DNA of 64,000 nt, taken from assembly GCF_000590885.1 (NCBI RefSeq), contig NZ_JFHN01000018.1, forward strand, positions 168,171 to 232,170. Direction: 5' to 3'. Within the stretch, counting starts at the first letter, position 1. Every line of letters starts with the position of its first letter. Source of the stretch: Erwinia mallotivora. GTDB taxonomy: Bacteria; Pseudomonadota; Gammaproteobacteria; Enterobacterales; Enterobacteriaceae. This document shows positions 55,667 through 64,000 of the stretch, in pieces. Under the pieces are notes generated by a model. The model made no database searches and was not told the origin of the DNA. It was given only the letters and a program-made list of their open reading frames with translations. The position numbers and the translations under genes were made by a program.

Positions 55667-56394
55667 GGTTTATCTCCTGTTTTCGGCGTAAATCCGGCAA
55701 ACAATCGGGCAAAGTCCGGCAGCGTTTCTCCGCCACGCTCAAAGCGCAGACTGGCTACGATATGCGAAAAATGTTGCCGCATTGCGTCAGCCAGTGGTTG
55801 CGGATCTTTTTTTCTGATCAACTTTATCAGCTGGTCATGGTCATCGCAGCGGCAGCCCTGCTGCCAGGGCGCACCATATGCAGCAACCACCAGCGATGAA
55901 CGTTGCGCCAGTCGCATCACCATTTCAGTCAGCACAGCGTTGCCCCCAATCGCCTGTAACTGGACGTGGAAAGCCGCAGAGTGGCGAATGGCCGCCGGAC
56001 CATGGTGATCCTGATGCGCCTGCTGCTCAAGACGGATTAGTTTTTCCAGCGCCGCCAGATGCGTGGACTGACAACGCGCCAGCACCGCAGGCAGATTGGC
56101 ACATTCAATTAAGGCCCTGGTACGGAAAATATCCTGTGCCTCTTCTACTGACGGCGTGGCAACCTGTGCACCACGTTTGGGCGTCAGCACGATCATCTGC
56201 ACCGCAGCAAGGCGTTGCAGCACTTTACGGATGCCGGTACGACTGATACCAAAAATCTCAGCAAGGGGTTCTTCCGGCAGTTTGCTGCCCGGCGGTAATT
56301 GCTGTTCAACTATCGCCGTCAGTAGCGCCTGATAGATGGGTTCGTCCTTGTCGGTCAGGTCAGAGGCCGCGATCAGGCCAGTTTCACTCTTCAT
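55663..56394 (-). CDS. hpxS: GntR-family (FCD) regulator HpxS
   Basis: 243 residues. N-terminal GntR winged helix (residues about 17-85: EPIYQALLTAIVEQQLPPGSKLPEEPLAEIFGISRTGIRKVLQRLAAVQMIVL) and C-terminal FCD helical ligand domain with the metal/ligand His residues (RHSAAFHVQLQAIGG, RQHFSHIVASLRF). In Klebsiella HpxS controls the divergent hpxSAB and permease genes. It reads away from the permease gene over a palindrome-bearing gap. Confidence 0.9.
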   Translation of the reverse strand: MKSETGLIAASDLTDKDEPIYQALLTAIVEQQLPPGSKLPEEPLAEIFGISRTGIRKVLQRLAAVQMIVLTPKRGAQVATPSVEEAQDIFRTRALIECANLPAVLARCQSTHLAALEKLIRLEQQAHQDHHGPAAIRHSAAFHVQLQAIGGNAVLTEMVMRLAQRSSLVVAAYGAPWQQGCRCDDHDQLIKLIRKKDPQPLADAMRQHFSHIVASLRFERGGETLPDFARLFAGFTPKTGDKP

Positions 56395-56451
56395 TCCCTA
56401 CTCCGCTAAACATCTTATTTAAAGAAAATCGTACACACTTTTATTTACTTT

Positions 56452-56490
56452 TGTATACATGAAAAAACATTCTGGCCTGGATCCTGCAAT
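56452..56490 (+). promoter_or_regulatory. HpxS-type operator and sigma-54 promoter candidate before the permease gene
   Basis: TGTATACA (56452-56459) is a perfect palindrome resembling GntR/FCD operators. Downstream, CTGGCCTGGATCCTGCAAT (56472-56490) has GG and GC exactly 10 bases apart as in sigma-54 promoters, with mismatches in the TGGCAC and TTGC blocks. A degenerate NtrC-like site (TGCACCACGTTTGGGCG, 56166-56182) lies about 300 bases upstream within hpxS. Confidence 0.5.
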
Positions 56491-56539
56491 ACATCCTCCA
56501 TCCATTACGTTTCGAGTTGAATTTACAGGAGCAGGTTTC

Positions 56540-58036
56540 ATGCCAGACATTCAGCATGTTTCACCCCCGGCGTCAGACAGCGTCAACGCCCGCTACAGCC
56601 CACGGCTGTGCAACGACGATCTCGCCCCAACCCGCGATCAAAACTGGAACTGGTACAACATCTTTTCGTTCTGGATGTCGGATGTACACAGCATGGGCGG
56701 CTATGTGGTCGCGGCCAGCTTCTTAACGCTGGGCCTGGCCAGCTGGCAGGTGCTGCTGTGCCTGCTGGCGGGTATCTGTATTGTGCAAATTTGCGCCAAC
56801 CTGGTCGCCAGACCCAGCCAGATGGCCGGGGTACCCTATGCGGTTGTTTCCCGTCAGGCCTTTGGCGTGTTCGGTGCCAATATCCCGGCAGTGATCCGCG
56901 GCCTGATTGCCTTTGCCTGGTATGGTATCCAGACTTATCTGGCGGCCAATGCGCTGATGCTGGTTTCACTGAAATTCTGGCCGTCACTGGCAGCGATGAC
57001 CCAGACTTCCTGGCTGGGACTGTCGCAGCTGGGCTGGATTTGCTTTGGCATCATGTGGTTCGCTCAGGCGCTGGTGTTCTGGCATGGGATGAGCGCGATC
57101 AAACGGTTTATCGACGTGGCAGGCCCGGCAGTGTATGTGGTGATGCTGGCCCTGGCCGGATGGATTGTGTACAAGACCGGCTTTGACGGCATTTCGCTGA
57201 CGCTGACCAGCAAGCAATTGAGTAAAGGTCAACAGGCATGGGAGATGATCACCGCAACGGCGCTGGTCGTCTCTTATTTTTCCGGCCCGTTGCTCAACTT
57301 TGGCGACTTTTCCCGATATGGCAAAAGCATGGGGGAAATCCGTCGGGGGAATCGCTGGGGACTGCCGTTTAACTTTCTGCTGTTTTCGGTGGTCACCGTG
57401 GTGATTGTTTCCGGTACACAGTCACTGTTTGGCAGGATGATCACCGATCCTATTGAAACCGTCAGCCGGGTGGGTAGCGACCTGGCGGTTGCCATCGGCC
57501 TGCTGACGATGATTACCGCAACCATTGGTATTAATATCGTGGCCAATTTCGTCTCTCCGGCCTTTGACTTTTCAAACTGTTCACCGCAAAAAATCAGCTT
57601 CCGCACCGGCGGGATGATCGCCGCCGTCGGCTCCGTGCTGCTGACGCCGTGGAATCTGTTCCAGTCTCCCGAATTAATCCACTACACGCTGGATGTGCTG
57701 GGTGCGTTTATTGGCCCGTTGTTTGGCATTCTGCTGTGCGATTTCTATCTGATCAAACGCGGTCAGATTGCGGTAGATGATCTGTTTGACGATACGCCGA
57801 AAGGGCGTTACTGGTATCGCGGTGGGTTTAACCCGAAAGCGATTGCCGCGCTGGTGCCATCGGTATTTGTCGGGCTGGTGATTAGCTTTATACCGTCGCT
57901 ACATGCCGTCGCTAACTTTAGCTGGTTTATTGGCGCGGCGCTGTCAGCCGGTTGCTACCGCTGGATTGCGCGCAATGAGCGCGTGGCAGCCGCGCAGGAT
58001 TTTGCCAGTAAGCAAAGCCCACTGAGATCGTCGTAA
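56540..58036 (+). CDS. hpxC: NCS1-family allantoin/nucleobase permease (HpxC-like)
   Basis: 498 residues from MPDIQHVSPPASDSVNARYSPRLCNDDLAP, with CAGGAG upstream; an earlier start at 56459 overlaps the promoter. Twelve-helix Na+ or H+ symporter of the NCS1 (Mhp1-like) family: NWYNIFSFWMSDVHSMGGYV in helix 1, GLIAFAWYGIQTYLAANAL, and NFGDFSRYG. Placement opposite hpxS with racemase and allantoinase suggests allantoin uptake. The 3' end is followed by a strong terminator. Confidence 0.9.
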   Translation: MPDIQHVSPPASDSVNARYSPRLCNDDLAPTRDQNWNWYNIFSFWMSDVHSMGGYVVAASFLTLGLASWQVLLCLLAGICIVQICANLVARPSQMAGVPYAVVSRQAFGVFGANIPAVIRGLIAFAWYGIQTYLAANALMLVSLKFWPSLAAMTQTSWLGLSQLGWICFGIMWFAQALVFWHGMSAIKRFIDVAGPAVYVVMLALAGWIVYKTGFDGISLTLTSKQLSKGQQAWEMITATALVVSYFSGPLLNFGDFSRYGKSMGEIRRGNRWGLPFNFLLFSVVTVVIVSGTQSLFGRMITDPIETVSRVGSDLAVAIGLLTMITATIGINIVANFVSPAFDFSNCSPQKISFRTGGMIAAVGSVLLTPWNLFQSPELIHYTLDVLGAFIGPLFGILLCDFYLIKRGQIAVDDLFDDTPKGRYWYRGGFNPKAIAALVPSVFVGLVISFIPSLHAVANFSWFIGAALSAGCYRWIARNERVAAAQDFASKQSPLRSS

Positions 58037-58060
58037 GGCGTTGCTGAGACTGAAACGACG

Positions 58061-58090
58061 AAAGCCTGATTCATTACTGAATCAGGCTTT
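58061..58090. terminator. Bidirectional terminator between permease gene and tRNA-Asp
   Basis: AAAGCCTGATTCA and its exact complement flank a 4-base loop, with A/T-rich ends on both sides. It can end the permease transcript (+ strand) and the tRNA-Asp/dnaQ-side transcript (- strand). Confidence 0.85.
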
Positions 58091-58098
58091 CTGAATTT

Positions 58099-58175
58099 TG
58101 GCGGAACGGACGGGGCTCGAACCCGCGACCCCCTGCGTGACAGGCAGGTATTCTAACCAACTGAACTACCGCTCC
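58099..58175 (-). tRNA. aspV: tRNA-Asp (GUC), aspV position
   Basis: 77 bases including encoded CCA. Read on the - strand it starts GGAGCGGTAGTTCAG, has the anticodon loop CCTGTCACGC (anticodon GUC) and the T-arm GGTTCGAGCCCC. Its sequence equals that of the second tRNA-Asp at 63690-63766. In E. coli the equivalent aspV lies next to dnaQ. It borders the accessory block. No second copy of its 3' end was seen at the left border of the block. Confidence 0.97.
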
Positions 58176-58296
58176 GCGCTCAGTTCCTTACGGAACGGGG
58201 CGAATATTACGGTGGGGCCCCCACTTCGTCAATGCTTTTTCTACGGCTTTAAGCGCGAATGCATATTTTTTCGCCTTACCGCCTGATTTATGGGAA

Positions 58297-59031
58297 TTAT
58301 GTCCGCCAGAGGCAACTTCCGCCCTTCTTCATCACCAGATCCAGACGGGATTCATGCGCCGCCATTTCTTCTGCGGTTGCTTCCACTACCCGCAGCCCTG
58401 CAAGCGGGCGCGTAATACGGTGAATGGTATCCCCTCCGCTCTGCTGCTGACGCTCGCCTTCCATTGAAAAGGTCAGTGACGTTTGTCCGCCGGTCATCGC
58501 CAGATAAACTTCAGCCAGAATTTCGGCATCGAGAAGAGCGCCGTGCAGGGTTCGCTTGCTGTTGTCTATTTCATAACGTGAGCAGAGCGCATCAAGGCTG
58601 TTACGCTTGCCGAGGAACATCTTGCGCGCCATCGCCAGACTGTCTGTGACCTGGCAAAAGGTTTCCGTGCCGGCGATATTGCGGGCAAGTTTGGCAAATT
58701 CATAGTCGATAAAGCCGATATCAAACGAAGCGTTATGGATAACCAGTTCAGCCCCGCTGATGTAAGCAATAAAATCGTCAGCAATTTCTGCAAAGGTGGG
58801 TTTATCGGCGAGAAATTCATCGGCAATGCCGTGAACACCAAAGGCTTCAGGATCGACCAGCCGATCCGGCTTCAGATAAATATGGAAGTTATTACCGGTC
58901 AGACGGCGGTTCACCACCTCAACGGCACCGATTTCAATGATGCGATGCCCTTCATAGTGCACCCCGATCATATTCATACCGGTGGTTTCCGTATCAAGAA
59001 CGATTTGCCGCGTGGTATTTACTGTGCTCAT
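58297..59031 (-). CDS. dnaQ: DNA polymerase III epsilon subunit (proofreading exonuclease)
   Basis: 244 residues. 3'-5' exonuclease of the replicative polymerase core. Exo I is [10 protein letters not shown] (Asp13, Glu15), Exo II is [18 protein letters not shown], Exo III is [21 protein letters not shown] Gln-rich linker ([10 protein letters not shown]) leads to the C-terminal segment that binds the alpha subunit. Divergent from rnhA across 51 bases, as in E. coli. Confidence 0.97.
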   Translation of the reverse strand: MSTVNTTRQIVLDTETTGMNMIGVHYEGHRIIEIGAVEVVNRRLTGNNFHIYLKPDRLVDPEAFGVHGIADEFLADKPTFAEIADDFIAYISGAELVIHNASFDIGFIDYEFAKLARNIAGTETFCQVTDSLAMARKMFLGKRNSLDALCSRYEIDNSKRTLHGALLDAEILAEVYLAMTGGQTSLTFSMEGERQQQSGGDTIHRITRPLAGLRVVEATAEEMAAHESRLDLVMKKGGSCLWRT

Positions 59032-59082
59032 AGGACCCGTTTATGTCAGACTTGGCATTTTTCAGCAGGGAGTCTACCAGAG

Positions 59083-59550
59083 ATGCTTAAGCAGGTAGAA
59101 ATTTTCACCGATGGTTCTTGCCTTGGCAATCCCGGACCCGGGGGGTATGGCGCAATTCTGCGTTATGGCAAACACGAGAAAACGTTCAGCGCCGGATACT
59201 ATCTGACCACCAATAATCGCATGGAGCTGATGGCGGCGATTGTGGCACTGGAGGGGCTGACACAACCCTGCAAAGTGGTGCTCAGCACTGACAGTCAATA
59301 CGTCAGACAGGGGATAACCAGTTGGATCCATAACTGGAAAAAACGTGGCTGGAAAACAACCGATAAAAAACCGGTCAAGAACGTTGACCTGTGGCAACGC
59401 CTTGATGCTGCGTTAAGTCATCATCAGATAGAGTGGCAGTGGGTAAAGGGCCACGCCGGTCATGAAGAAAATGAACGTTGTGACGAGCTGGCGCGATCCG
59501 CTGCCGGCAGCCCTTCCCAGCAGGATACCGGCTATCAGTCAGGATCCTGA
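59083..59550 (+). CDS. rnhA: Ribonuclease HI
   Basis: 155 residues, the E. coli length, from [23 protein letters not shown]. It degrades RNA in RNA-DNA hybrids. The four catalytic acids align to E. coli numbering: Asp10, Glu48, Asp70 and Asp134. A longer in-frame reading to 58735 lies antisense to dnaQ and was rejected. The end overlaps the convergent yafS gene by 16 bases. Confidence 0.97.
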   Translation: MLKQVEIFTDGSCLGNPGPGGYGAILRYGKHEKTFSAGYYLTTNNRMELMAAIVALEGLTQPCKVVLSTDSQYVRQGITSWIHNWKKRGWKTTDKKPVKNVDLWQRLDAALSHHQIEWQWVKGHAGHEENERCDELARSAAGSPSQQDTGYQSGS

Positions 59551-60272
59551 CGGCGATAACCTGCCCGAAACTGACGTGTAGCGCCCACCGCCGAGGCCAG
59601 TCTTCTTTTTGCGGCAGCTTTTCTGGCCGGATTGATGGTCAACGGGAAAGTTCTTTTGCGTGCCACAATAATATTCAGGCAGCCCAGCGCCGGAAAATGT
59701 GTGCTGATCACTCTGCCGCCCTGACGATTCCAGGGCAAGACCTGAAAACGGCTGTGTTCAGTCACTTCATAGTTGAGCAGGCTCAACCAGTCCATCAAAC
59801 GCATCGGAGTAAACATTCTGCTGTTCCACGGTATGCGTCGGTTAAGCCCCGGGATCAACTTGCCTGTACCCAGTAAACTGAAAGGATTGAAACCGCTGAT
59901 AATCATCCAGCCATCGTCAATCAACACCCGATCCACTTCACGCAGAACGCGATGCGGATCGTCGCTCCACGCCAGACAATGGGCAAGCAGACAGGCGTCC
60001 ACGGATTTGGAGGCGAACGGCAGACTACCCGGTTCAGCGATAACATGCAGATCGCTGCCACTGGTGCCGACATTGACCTGATGGGAGATATCGCAGTGCC
60101 GGGTGTCGATCTCCGCACTGAGATGTCCTATCTTCAGCAGATGATAACCGTAGATTTTACTTAAGGATGTCTCCAGATGCCGGGTGAGCGCATCACGGTA
60201 AAACTCTCCCCAAGGGATTCCGGCCCAGCACTGAGGCACATGACGAATCCGGCGTGTTTTAGCTGGCTTCAT
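59535..60272 (-). CDS. yafS: SAM-dependent methyltransferase-like protein YafS
   Basis: 245 residues. Class I methyltransferase fold: [56 protein letters not shown] is the UbiE-like core after a degenerate glycine-rich loop. Substrate unknown. It lies between rnhA and gloB in the conserved enterobacterial order and is divergent from gloB. Confidence 0.92.
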   Translation of the reverse strand: MKPAKTRRIRHVPQCWAGIPWGEFYRDALTRHLETSLSKIYGYHLLKIGHLSAEIDTRHCDISHQVNVGTSGSDLHVIAEPGSLPFASKSVDACLLAHCLAWSDDPHRVLREVDRVLIDDGWMIISGFNPFSLLGTGKLIPGLNRRIPWNSRMFTPMRLMDWLSLLNYEVTEHSRFQVLPWNRQGGRVISTHFPALGCLNIIVARKRTFPLTINPARKAAAKRRLASAVGATRQFRAGYRRQDPD

Positions 60273-60316
60273 GCTTTACCATCTTCTTTCCATTGCGACC
60301 GTTTACAGAGGCGATG

Positions 60317-61072
60317 ATGAATCTTAACAGTATTCCCGCTCTTCAGGATAACTACATCTGGCTGTTGAATGACGATCGGGGTGACTGCCTGATTGTCGAT
60401 CCTGGTGAAGCAGAACCGGTATTGGACGCCATATCAAAAAATCACTGGCAGCCAGTCGCGATTCTTCTCACTCACCATCATCATGACCATACCGGAGGGG
60501 TGCAAAAGCTGGTCGAGAAATATCCGCAGCTGGTGGTTTATGGTCCTGCTGAAACGCTGGGCAAAGGGGCAACCCAGGTGGTGTCTGAGGGGGAGAAAGT
60601 GACCGTTCTGGGAATGGAATTCAGTGTCCTGCATACCCCAGGTCATACTTTAGGACATATCTCATATTTCAGTTTTCCTTACCTTTTTTGTGGTGATACG
60701 ATGTTTTCCGCAGGCTGCGGCAAGCTGTTTGAAGGCACACCACAACAAATGTATGAATCTTTTCAGAAGATTAACTCACTGCCAGCGGAAACGCTGATCT
60801 GTTGCGCTCACGAGTATACGTTATCGAATCTGGAGTTTTGTCGGAGCCTTTTGCCGCATGATGTTGAGATTGAGCGCTATCATCATAAAATTAAGGAGTT
60901 ACGTGCGAAAAACGGCATTTCACTCCCCACAAAACTGGCGTTTGAGCGAAAAATAAATATTTTCCTCAGAACGCATGAAATTGAATTACAAAGAATAATT
61001 GGTTACGAAACATCTCCATCACAACTATGGCAAGTATTTGCAACGTTACGTCAGAAGAAAGACCATTTTTGA
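60317..61072 (+). CDS. gloB: Hydroxyacylglutathione hydrolase (glyoxalase II)
   Basis: 251 residues from [15 protein letters not shown], preferred over an ATG three bases earlier because of spacing to GAGG. Metallo-beta-lactamase-fold enzyme hydrolysing S-lactoylglutathione to lactate and glutathione. Metal ligands lie in [11 protein letters not shown] (His53, His55, Asp57, His58), [26 protein letters not shown] and [12 protein letters not shown]. No terminator is obvious before mltD. Confidence 0.96.
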   Translation: MNLNSIPALQDNYIWLLNDDRGDCLIVDPGEAEPVLDAISKNHWQPVAILLTHHHHDHTGGVQKLVEKYPQLVVYGPAETLGKGATQVVSEGEKVTVLGMEFSVLHTPGHTLGHISYFSFPYLFCGDTMFSAGCGKLFEGTPQQMYESFQKINSLPAETLICCAHEYTLSNLEFCRSLLPHDVEIERYHHKIKELRAKNGISLPTKLAFERKINIFLRTHEIELQRIIGYETSPSQLWQVFATLRQKKDHF

Positions 61073-61141
61073 TTTTCGGGTTGTGTTGCGCAAACTGACC
61101 ACGTATAGTTGCTCGTCTTTTAAGCTAACTACGACAAACAC

Positions 61142-62524
61142 ATGAAGGCTACAGCGATAATTATCGCCTCGGTCTTGCTGGTGGGTTGCCAGGCGTCAGG
61201 ACATGACGTTAACTCCCCTGAACAGCATGCACAGAGTTTGTCTTCGGCAAGTCAAAGTGAAACGAGTAAAAACGCAGATCGCTTTTTGTCGCCGCGCTGG
61301 CAGGATGATGGAACCAACCTTGCGCAGCAACAGCATCTGTGGGATTTCATTAGCAACGAGCTGAAGATGAAGGTTCCGGATAACCCCCGGATACGCGAAC
61401 AAAAACAAAAATATTTAAGTAACAAGAGCTATCTCCACGATGTAACTTTACGGGCAGAGCCGTATATGTACTGGATAGTCGAGCAGATTAAGCAACGTAA
61501 GATGCCGATGGAACTAGTACTACTACCCATAGTGGAGAGCGCTTTTGACCCCCATGCCACCTCTGCTGCCAATGCTGCTGGCATCTGGCAGATAGTGCCG
61601 CAAACGGGGCGTAACTATGGTTTGAAACAGAACCAGTGGTATGACGGTCGTCGCGATGTGGTTGCATCGACCAAAGTTGCGTTGGATATGATGGAACGCC
61701 TGAACGGCATGTTTGACGGGGACTGGCTACTGACCATCGCCGCCTATAACAGTGGTGAAGGACGTGTTCTGAAGGCGATAAAAGCCAATAAAGCCAGGGG
61801 TAAACCAACGGATTTTTGGCATCTGTCGTTACCACGTGAAACGACAGTCTATGTACCCAAAATGTTCGCTCTGGGAGAGATCCTGAAGAACAACAAGCGC
61901 TACGGCGTACGTCTGCCTGAACCTAATGAATCTCGCGCCCTGGCAAGAGTGGAAGTGGGACAGCAGATGGAGTTGACTCAGGCAGCAGAAATGTCAGGTA
62001 TGTCGCTGACTAAGTTGAAAAGTTTCAACGCAGGGTACAAACGCGGTAAGACAGCACCTGATGGTGGCCCTCAGTACATCATGGTACCGAAGTCCAACGT
62101 TGCGCAGCTGCGTAACTCACTGGCAACAGGGGATATTGCCGCAGTTCAGCCTGGCGCGTTAGCGAACAACAGCACGACTGCAAGCTCATACAAGGTTCGT
62201 AACGGTGATACCTTGTCCGGAATCGCGAAGCGGCTGAACGTCCCGGTTAGCGAATTGCAGCGGGCTAATAATCTGCGCGGCAGTAATATCAAGCCAGGAC
62301 AGACCTTAAGCTACAGTGGCAGTAGTAATGCCAGTAAGCTGGCAGATAATGGCAACAGCATCACCTATAAAGTTCGTAGGGGTGATTCTCTGGCCAGCAT
62401 CGCAAAGCGACACGGGGTTAATATGAAGGACGTTATGCGCTGGAACAATGGCGACGTGGCGAATCTTCGACCCGGAGATAATCTGACACTGTATGTTAAC
62501 AACAGCGCTTCACCAGACAGCTAA
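61142..62524 (+). CDS. mltD: Membrane-bound lytic murein transglycosylase D
   Basis: 460 residues. Lipoprotein signal peptide with lipobox LVGC (Cys16). The SLT domain has catalytic Glu132 in LLPIVESAFDPHATSAANAAGIWQIVP and YNSGEGRV. Two LysM domains follow near residues 347-391 (YKVRNGDTLSGIAKRLNV) and 410-455 (YKVRRGDSLASIAKRHGV). It cleaves glycan strands of peptidoglycan. Followed by a strong terminator. Confidence 0.96.
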   Translation: MKATAIIIASVLLVGCQASGHDVNSPEQHAQSLSSASQSETSKNADRFLSPRWQDDGTNLAQQQHLWDFISNELKMKVPDNPRIREQKQKYLSNKSYLHDVTLRAEPYMYWIVEQIKQRKMPMELVLLPIVESAFDPHATSAANAAGIWQIVPQTGRNYGLKQNQWYDGRRDVVASTKVALDMMERLNGMFDGDWLLTIAAYNSGEGRVLKAIKANKARGKPTDFWHLSLPRETTVYVPKMFALGEILKNNKRYGVRLPEPNESRALARVEVGQQMELTQAAEMSGMSLTKLKSFNAGYKRGKTAPDGGPQYIMVPKSNVAQLRNSLATGDIAAVQPGALANNSTTASSYKVRNGDTLSGIAKRLNVPVSELQRANNLRGSNIKPGQTLSYSGSSNASKLADNGNSITYKVRRGDSLASIAKRHGVNMKDVMRWNNGDVANLRPGDNLTLYVNNSASPDS

Positions 62525-62542
62525 TCAATTTCTACAGTCATT

Positions 62543-62572
62543 AAAAAGCCAGTCACCTGACTGGCTTTTTTA
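62543..62572 (+). terminator. Intrinsic terminator after mltD
   Basis: AAAAAGCCAGTCA and its complement form a perfect stem with a 2-base loop followed by a T-run, 18 bases after the stop codon. Confidence 0.92.
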
Positions 62573-62644
62573 TTGCCAACCCCGTAGAGCGAGTCAGCTG
62601 CCACAACAGTTGTTGATTAGCATTGAAATGGGCAAAATTAATCG

Positions 62645-63463
62645 TTAATCGGGGCGCTCATCAGTGGCGGCGGCTGTGCCTGAATCGAATTCAACCAGTA
62701 ACGGGTTATGGTCAGAAGCACGGGTTATAAGTACGGATGCCTGTAACACCTTCATCCTGCGATAAAATACAAAGTCGAGAGGACGACCAAACGCCCTGCG
62801 CCGATGGTCATCACTAAAACTGACTTCATCCAACCCCATATCCCGCGCAAACGTATACAACGCATTGATACGTTGACGGCTCCAGGCATTAAAATCTCCG
62901 GCCATAATCACCGGTCCCTGATGGTGGATAATCTGCTCCCCAATCGGGCCTAACTGTTTGCTGTAGACATCTATACCCAGGCTAAAGTTGACCGCGTGAA
63001 TATTCACCACCATCAGCATCTGACCGTCTGGTAACGGATAAGCCGTAACCAGTGCCGATTTTGCCAGTCTTAATAGCGGCTCACGTTCACGTAAGGGGCA
63101 GCAATATACAGGATGTGCAGCAGCAAGAGTCATTACACCTGATGGATGCTGAGGCAGGACGAAAGCGGGCACCTGATCGGCAGCAAGATAGTGAGTTGTG
63201 GCAAAACGTACCAGCTCAGGGGTTGTCTGGGCTTCCTGCAATAAAACCAGATGGGCATCTTTACCAAAGTTTTGCAGCACTGAGAGCCAGTCAGCACGCT
63301 GTTGCTTGAAAATATTCCATACCAGTACACGTAGCGAAGATTGAGTTGTAAGTGGTGTACCGGGAGGTAATGCCTTGCCGACGTGAAGCATGGAGCCAGG
63401 CGGAAAAATACGCTCTGCTGGCTGTCCTGCTACATATCGCATGGCATAAGTTTTTTTTCGCAC
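62645..63463 (-). CDS. yafD: Endonuclease/exonuclease/phosphatase family protein YafD
   Basis: 272 residues from a GTG at 63463 that has AGGCGG five bases upstream and matches the E. coli N-terminus ([18 protein letters not shown]). A GTG at 63499 would add 12 residues. Mg-dependent EEP fold: [53 protein letters not shown] and [11 protein letters not shown]. Biochemical role in E. coli is poorly known. Confidence 0.93.
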   Translation of the reverse strand: MRKKTYAMRYVAGQPAERIFPPGSMLHVGKALPPGTPLTTQSSLRVLVWNIFKQQRADWLSVLQNFGKDAHLVLLQEAQTTPELVRFATTHYLAADQVPAFVLPQHPSGVMTLAAAHPVYCCPLREREPLLRLAKSALVTAYPLPDGQMLMVVNIHAVNFSLGIDVYSKQLGPIGEQIIHHQGPVIMAGDFNAWSRQRINALYTFARDMGLDEVSFSDDHRRRAFGRPLDFVFYRRMKVLQASVLITRASDHNPLLVEFDSGTAAATDERPD

Positions 63464-63650
63464 TTTACCGCCTGGCTTTTTTCTCGGGGTGTCAGTCACA
63501 CTGTCATTCAGTTATAGGGGCTTTGTAGCCGACTTTCAATCCGGGCTTGCTGATAAGCGCGAAAAACCAGGTAAACATTTGCAAATTAAGACAAATTTAC
63601 TGGTACTAATCAACGCTTCAGGTTGGATTATGGAAAAAGTGATGATAACA

Positions 63651-63681
63651 AAAAAGCCCTGAGCAAATATGCTCAGGGCTT
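63651..63681. terminator. Terminator after tRNA-Asp (rRNA operon end)
   Basis: AAGCCCTGAGCA pairs with TGCTCAGGGCTT around a 4-base loop. On the - strand it follows the tRNA-Asp and is followed by a T-run, so it ends the rrn-aspU transcript. Confidence 0.9.
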
Positions 63682-63689
63682 GTATAAAG

Positions 63690-63766
63690 TGGCGGAACGG
63701 ACGGGGCTCGAACCCGCGACCCCCTGCGTGACAGGCAGGTATTCTAACCAACTGAACTACCGCTCC
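63690..63766 (-). tRNA. aspU: tRNA-Asp (GUC), distal gene of an rRNA operon
   Basis: 77 bases including CCA, identical to the tRNA at 58099-58175 and with anticodon GUC. It lies about 115 bases downstream of a 5S rRNA gene on the same strand, the E. coli rrnH-aspU arrangement. Confidence 0.97.
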
Positions 63767-63882
63767 ACCGATTCTGTACTGAATTCAGAATGTTGCTTCT
63801 GATATCAGGTATTACTTATACCTTTCATGTCACCTGAAAGGTGTTGAAGTTAAGAACTTCTCAGCCCTTATCTTCTTTTATG

Positions 63883-64000
63883 ATGCCTGGCAGTTCCCTA
63901 CTCTCGCATGGGGAGACCCCACACTACCATCGGCGCTACGGCGTTTCACTTCTGAGTTCGGCATGGGGTCAGGTGGGACCACCGCGCTACGGCCGCCAGT
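63883..64000 (-). rRNA. rrf: 5S ribosomal RNA (5' end cut by window)
   Basis: 118 bases of the roughly 120-base 5S RNA, matching the E. coli 5S sequence on the - strand over nearly all its length, including CCGAACTCAGAAGTGAAACG and the 3' end CCAGGCAT. Only the first one or two bases lie outside the window. The rRNA operon continues to the right. Confidence 0.95.

Noticed and set aside
58735..59082. N-terminal extension of RnhA
   Set aside because: The extension is antisense to dnaQ; catalytic residue numbering fits the start at 59083.
1..64000. CRISPR arrays, prophage genes, intact insertion sequences, integrase
   Set aside because: No regularly spaced repeats, phage structural genes or intact transposase/integrase frames were found on either strand.

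Overview
The window reads as a chromosomal segment of a plant- or environment-associated member of the Enterobacterales. I think Erwiniaceae (Erwinia/Pantoea relatives) is most likely, but this is inferred from gene content and protein similarity, not from a marker gene. The two ends are core enterobacterial sequence in the E. coli-like order: pepD (3' part), dinB, yafK, yafJ, gmhA and fadE on the left; tRNA-Asp, dnaQ, rnhA, yafS, gloB, mltD, yafD, a second identical tRNA-Asp and the 3' end of an rRNA operon (5S) on the right. In E. coli the stretch between fadE and the aspV tRNA is short. Here about 51 kb (6.8-58.1 kb) of accessory metabolism lies between them.

Accessory layout, left to right: (1) a TetR regulator divergent from a DUF3313-type lipoprotein, then a complete pqiABC lipid-transport operon (6.8-11.8 kb); (2) a decayed Tn3-family element: a 38-bp terminal repeat, a low-GC passenger gene of unknown function and a transposase fragment (11.8-13.1 kb); (3) the methionine salvage genes mtnK, mtnA, mtnDCB, mtnE and an omega-amidase-like gene, with MetJ boxes in both divergent gaps, interrupted by an unrecognised exported protein (13.2-21.1 kb); (4) a secreted histidine phosphatase and a lactose/cellobiose-type PTS operon with a GH1 phospho-glucosidase and a PRD regulator (21.1-27.6 kb); (5) a choline-degrading bacterial microcompartment locus: CadC-like and FidL-like regulators, three near-identical shell hexamers, aldehyde dehydrogenase, vertex pentamer, alcohol dehydrogenase, long CutC with its activase CutD, a fifth shell protein, PduL, an unnamed protein and two small multidrug resistance (SMR) transporters (28.1-41.3 kb); (6) a purine-ring/allantoin degradation (hpx) region: HIU hydrolase, OHCU decarboxylase, HpxK, HpxJ, an ABC transporter (HpxFGHI), the RpiR repressor HpxU, HpxWXYZ, a lone GT25 glycosyltransferase, allantoinase, allantoin racemase, the GntR regulator HpxS and an NCS1 permease (41.4-58.0 kb).

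The regions share a theme of scavenging nitrogen, sulfur and carbon from small metabolites. Choline is cleaved to trimethylamine and acetaldehyde inside the microcompartment, and acetaldehyde is split to ethanol and acetyl-phosphate. Allantoin is taken to allantoate, ureidoglycine, oxalurate and oxamate, releasing ammonia. Methylthioribose is recycled to methionine. Regulatory sites seen directly in the sequence fit these jobs: a consensus FNR box upstream of the choline regulators, three sigma-54 (-24/-12) promoter candidates with an NtrC-like palindrome in the hpx region, MetJ boxes at mtn, a FadR operator at fadE and a LexA box at dinB.

No CRISPR array, prophage or intact integrase was seen. 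All similarity statements rest on recognition of motifs and family hallmarks in the translated sequence; no database search was run.
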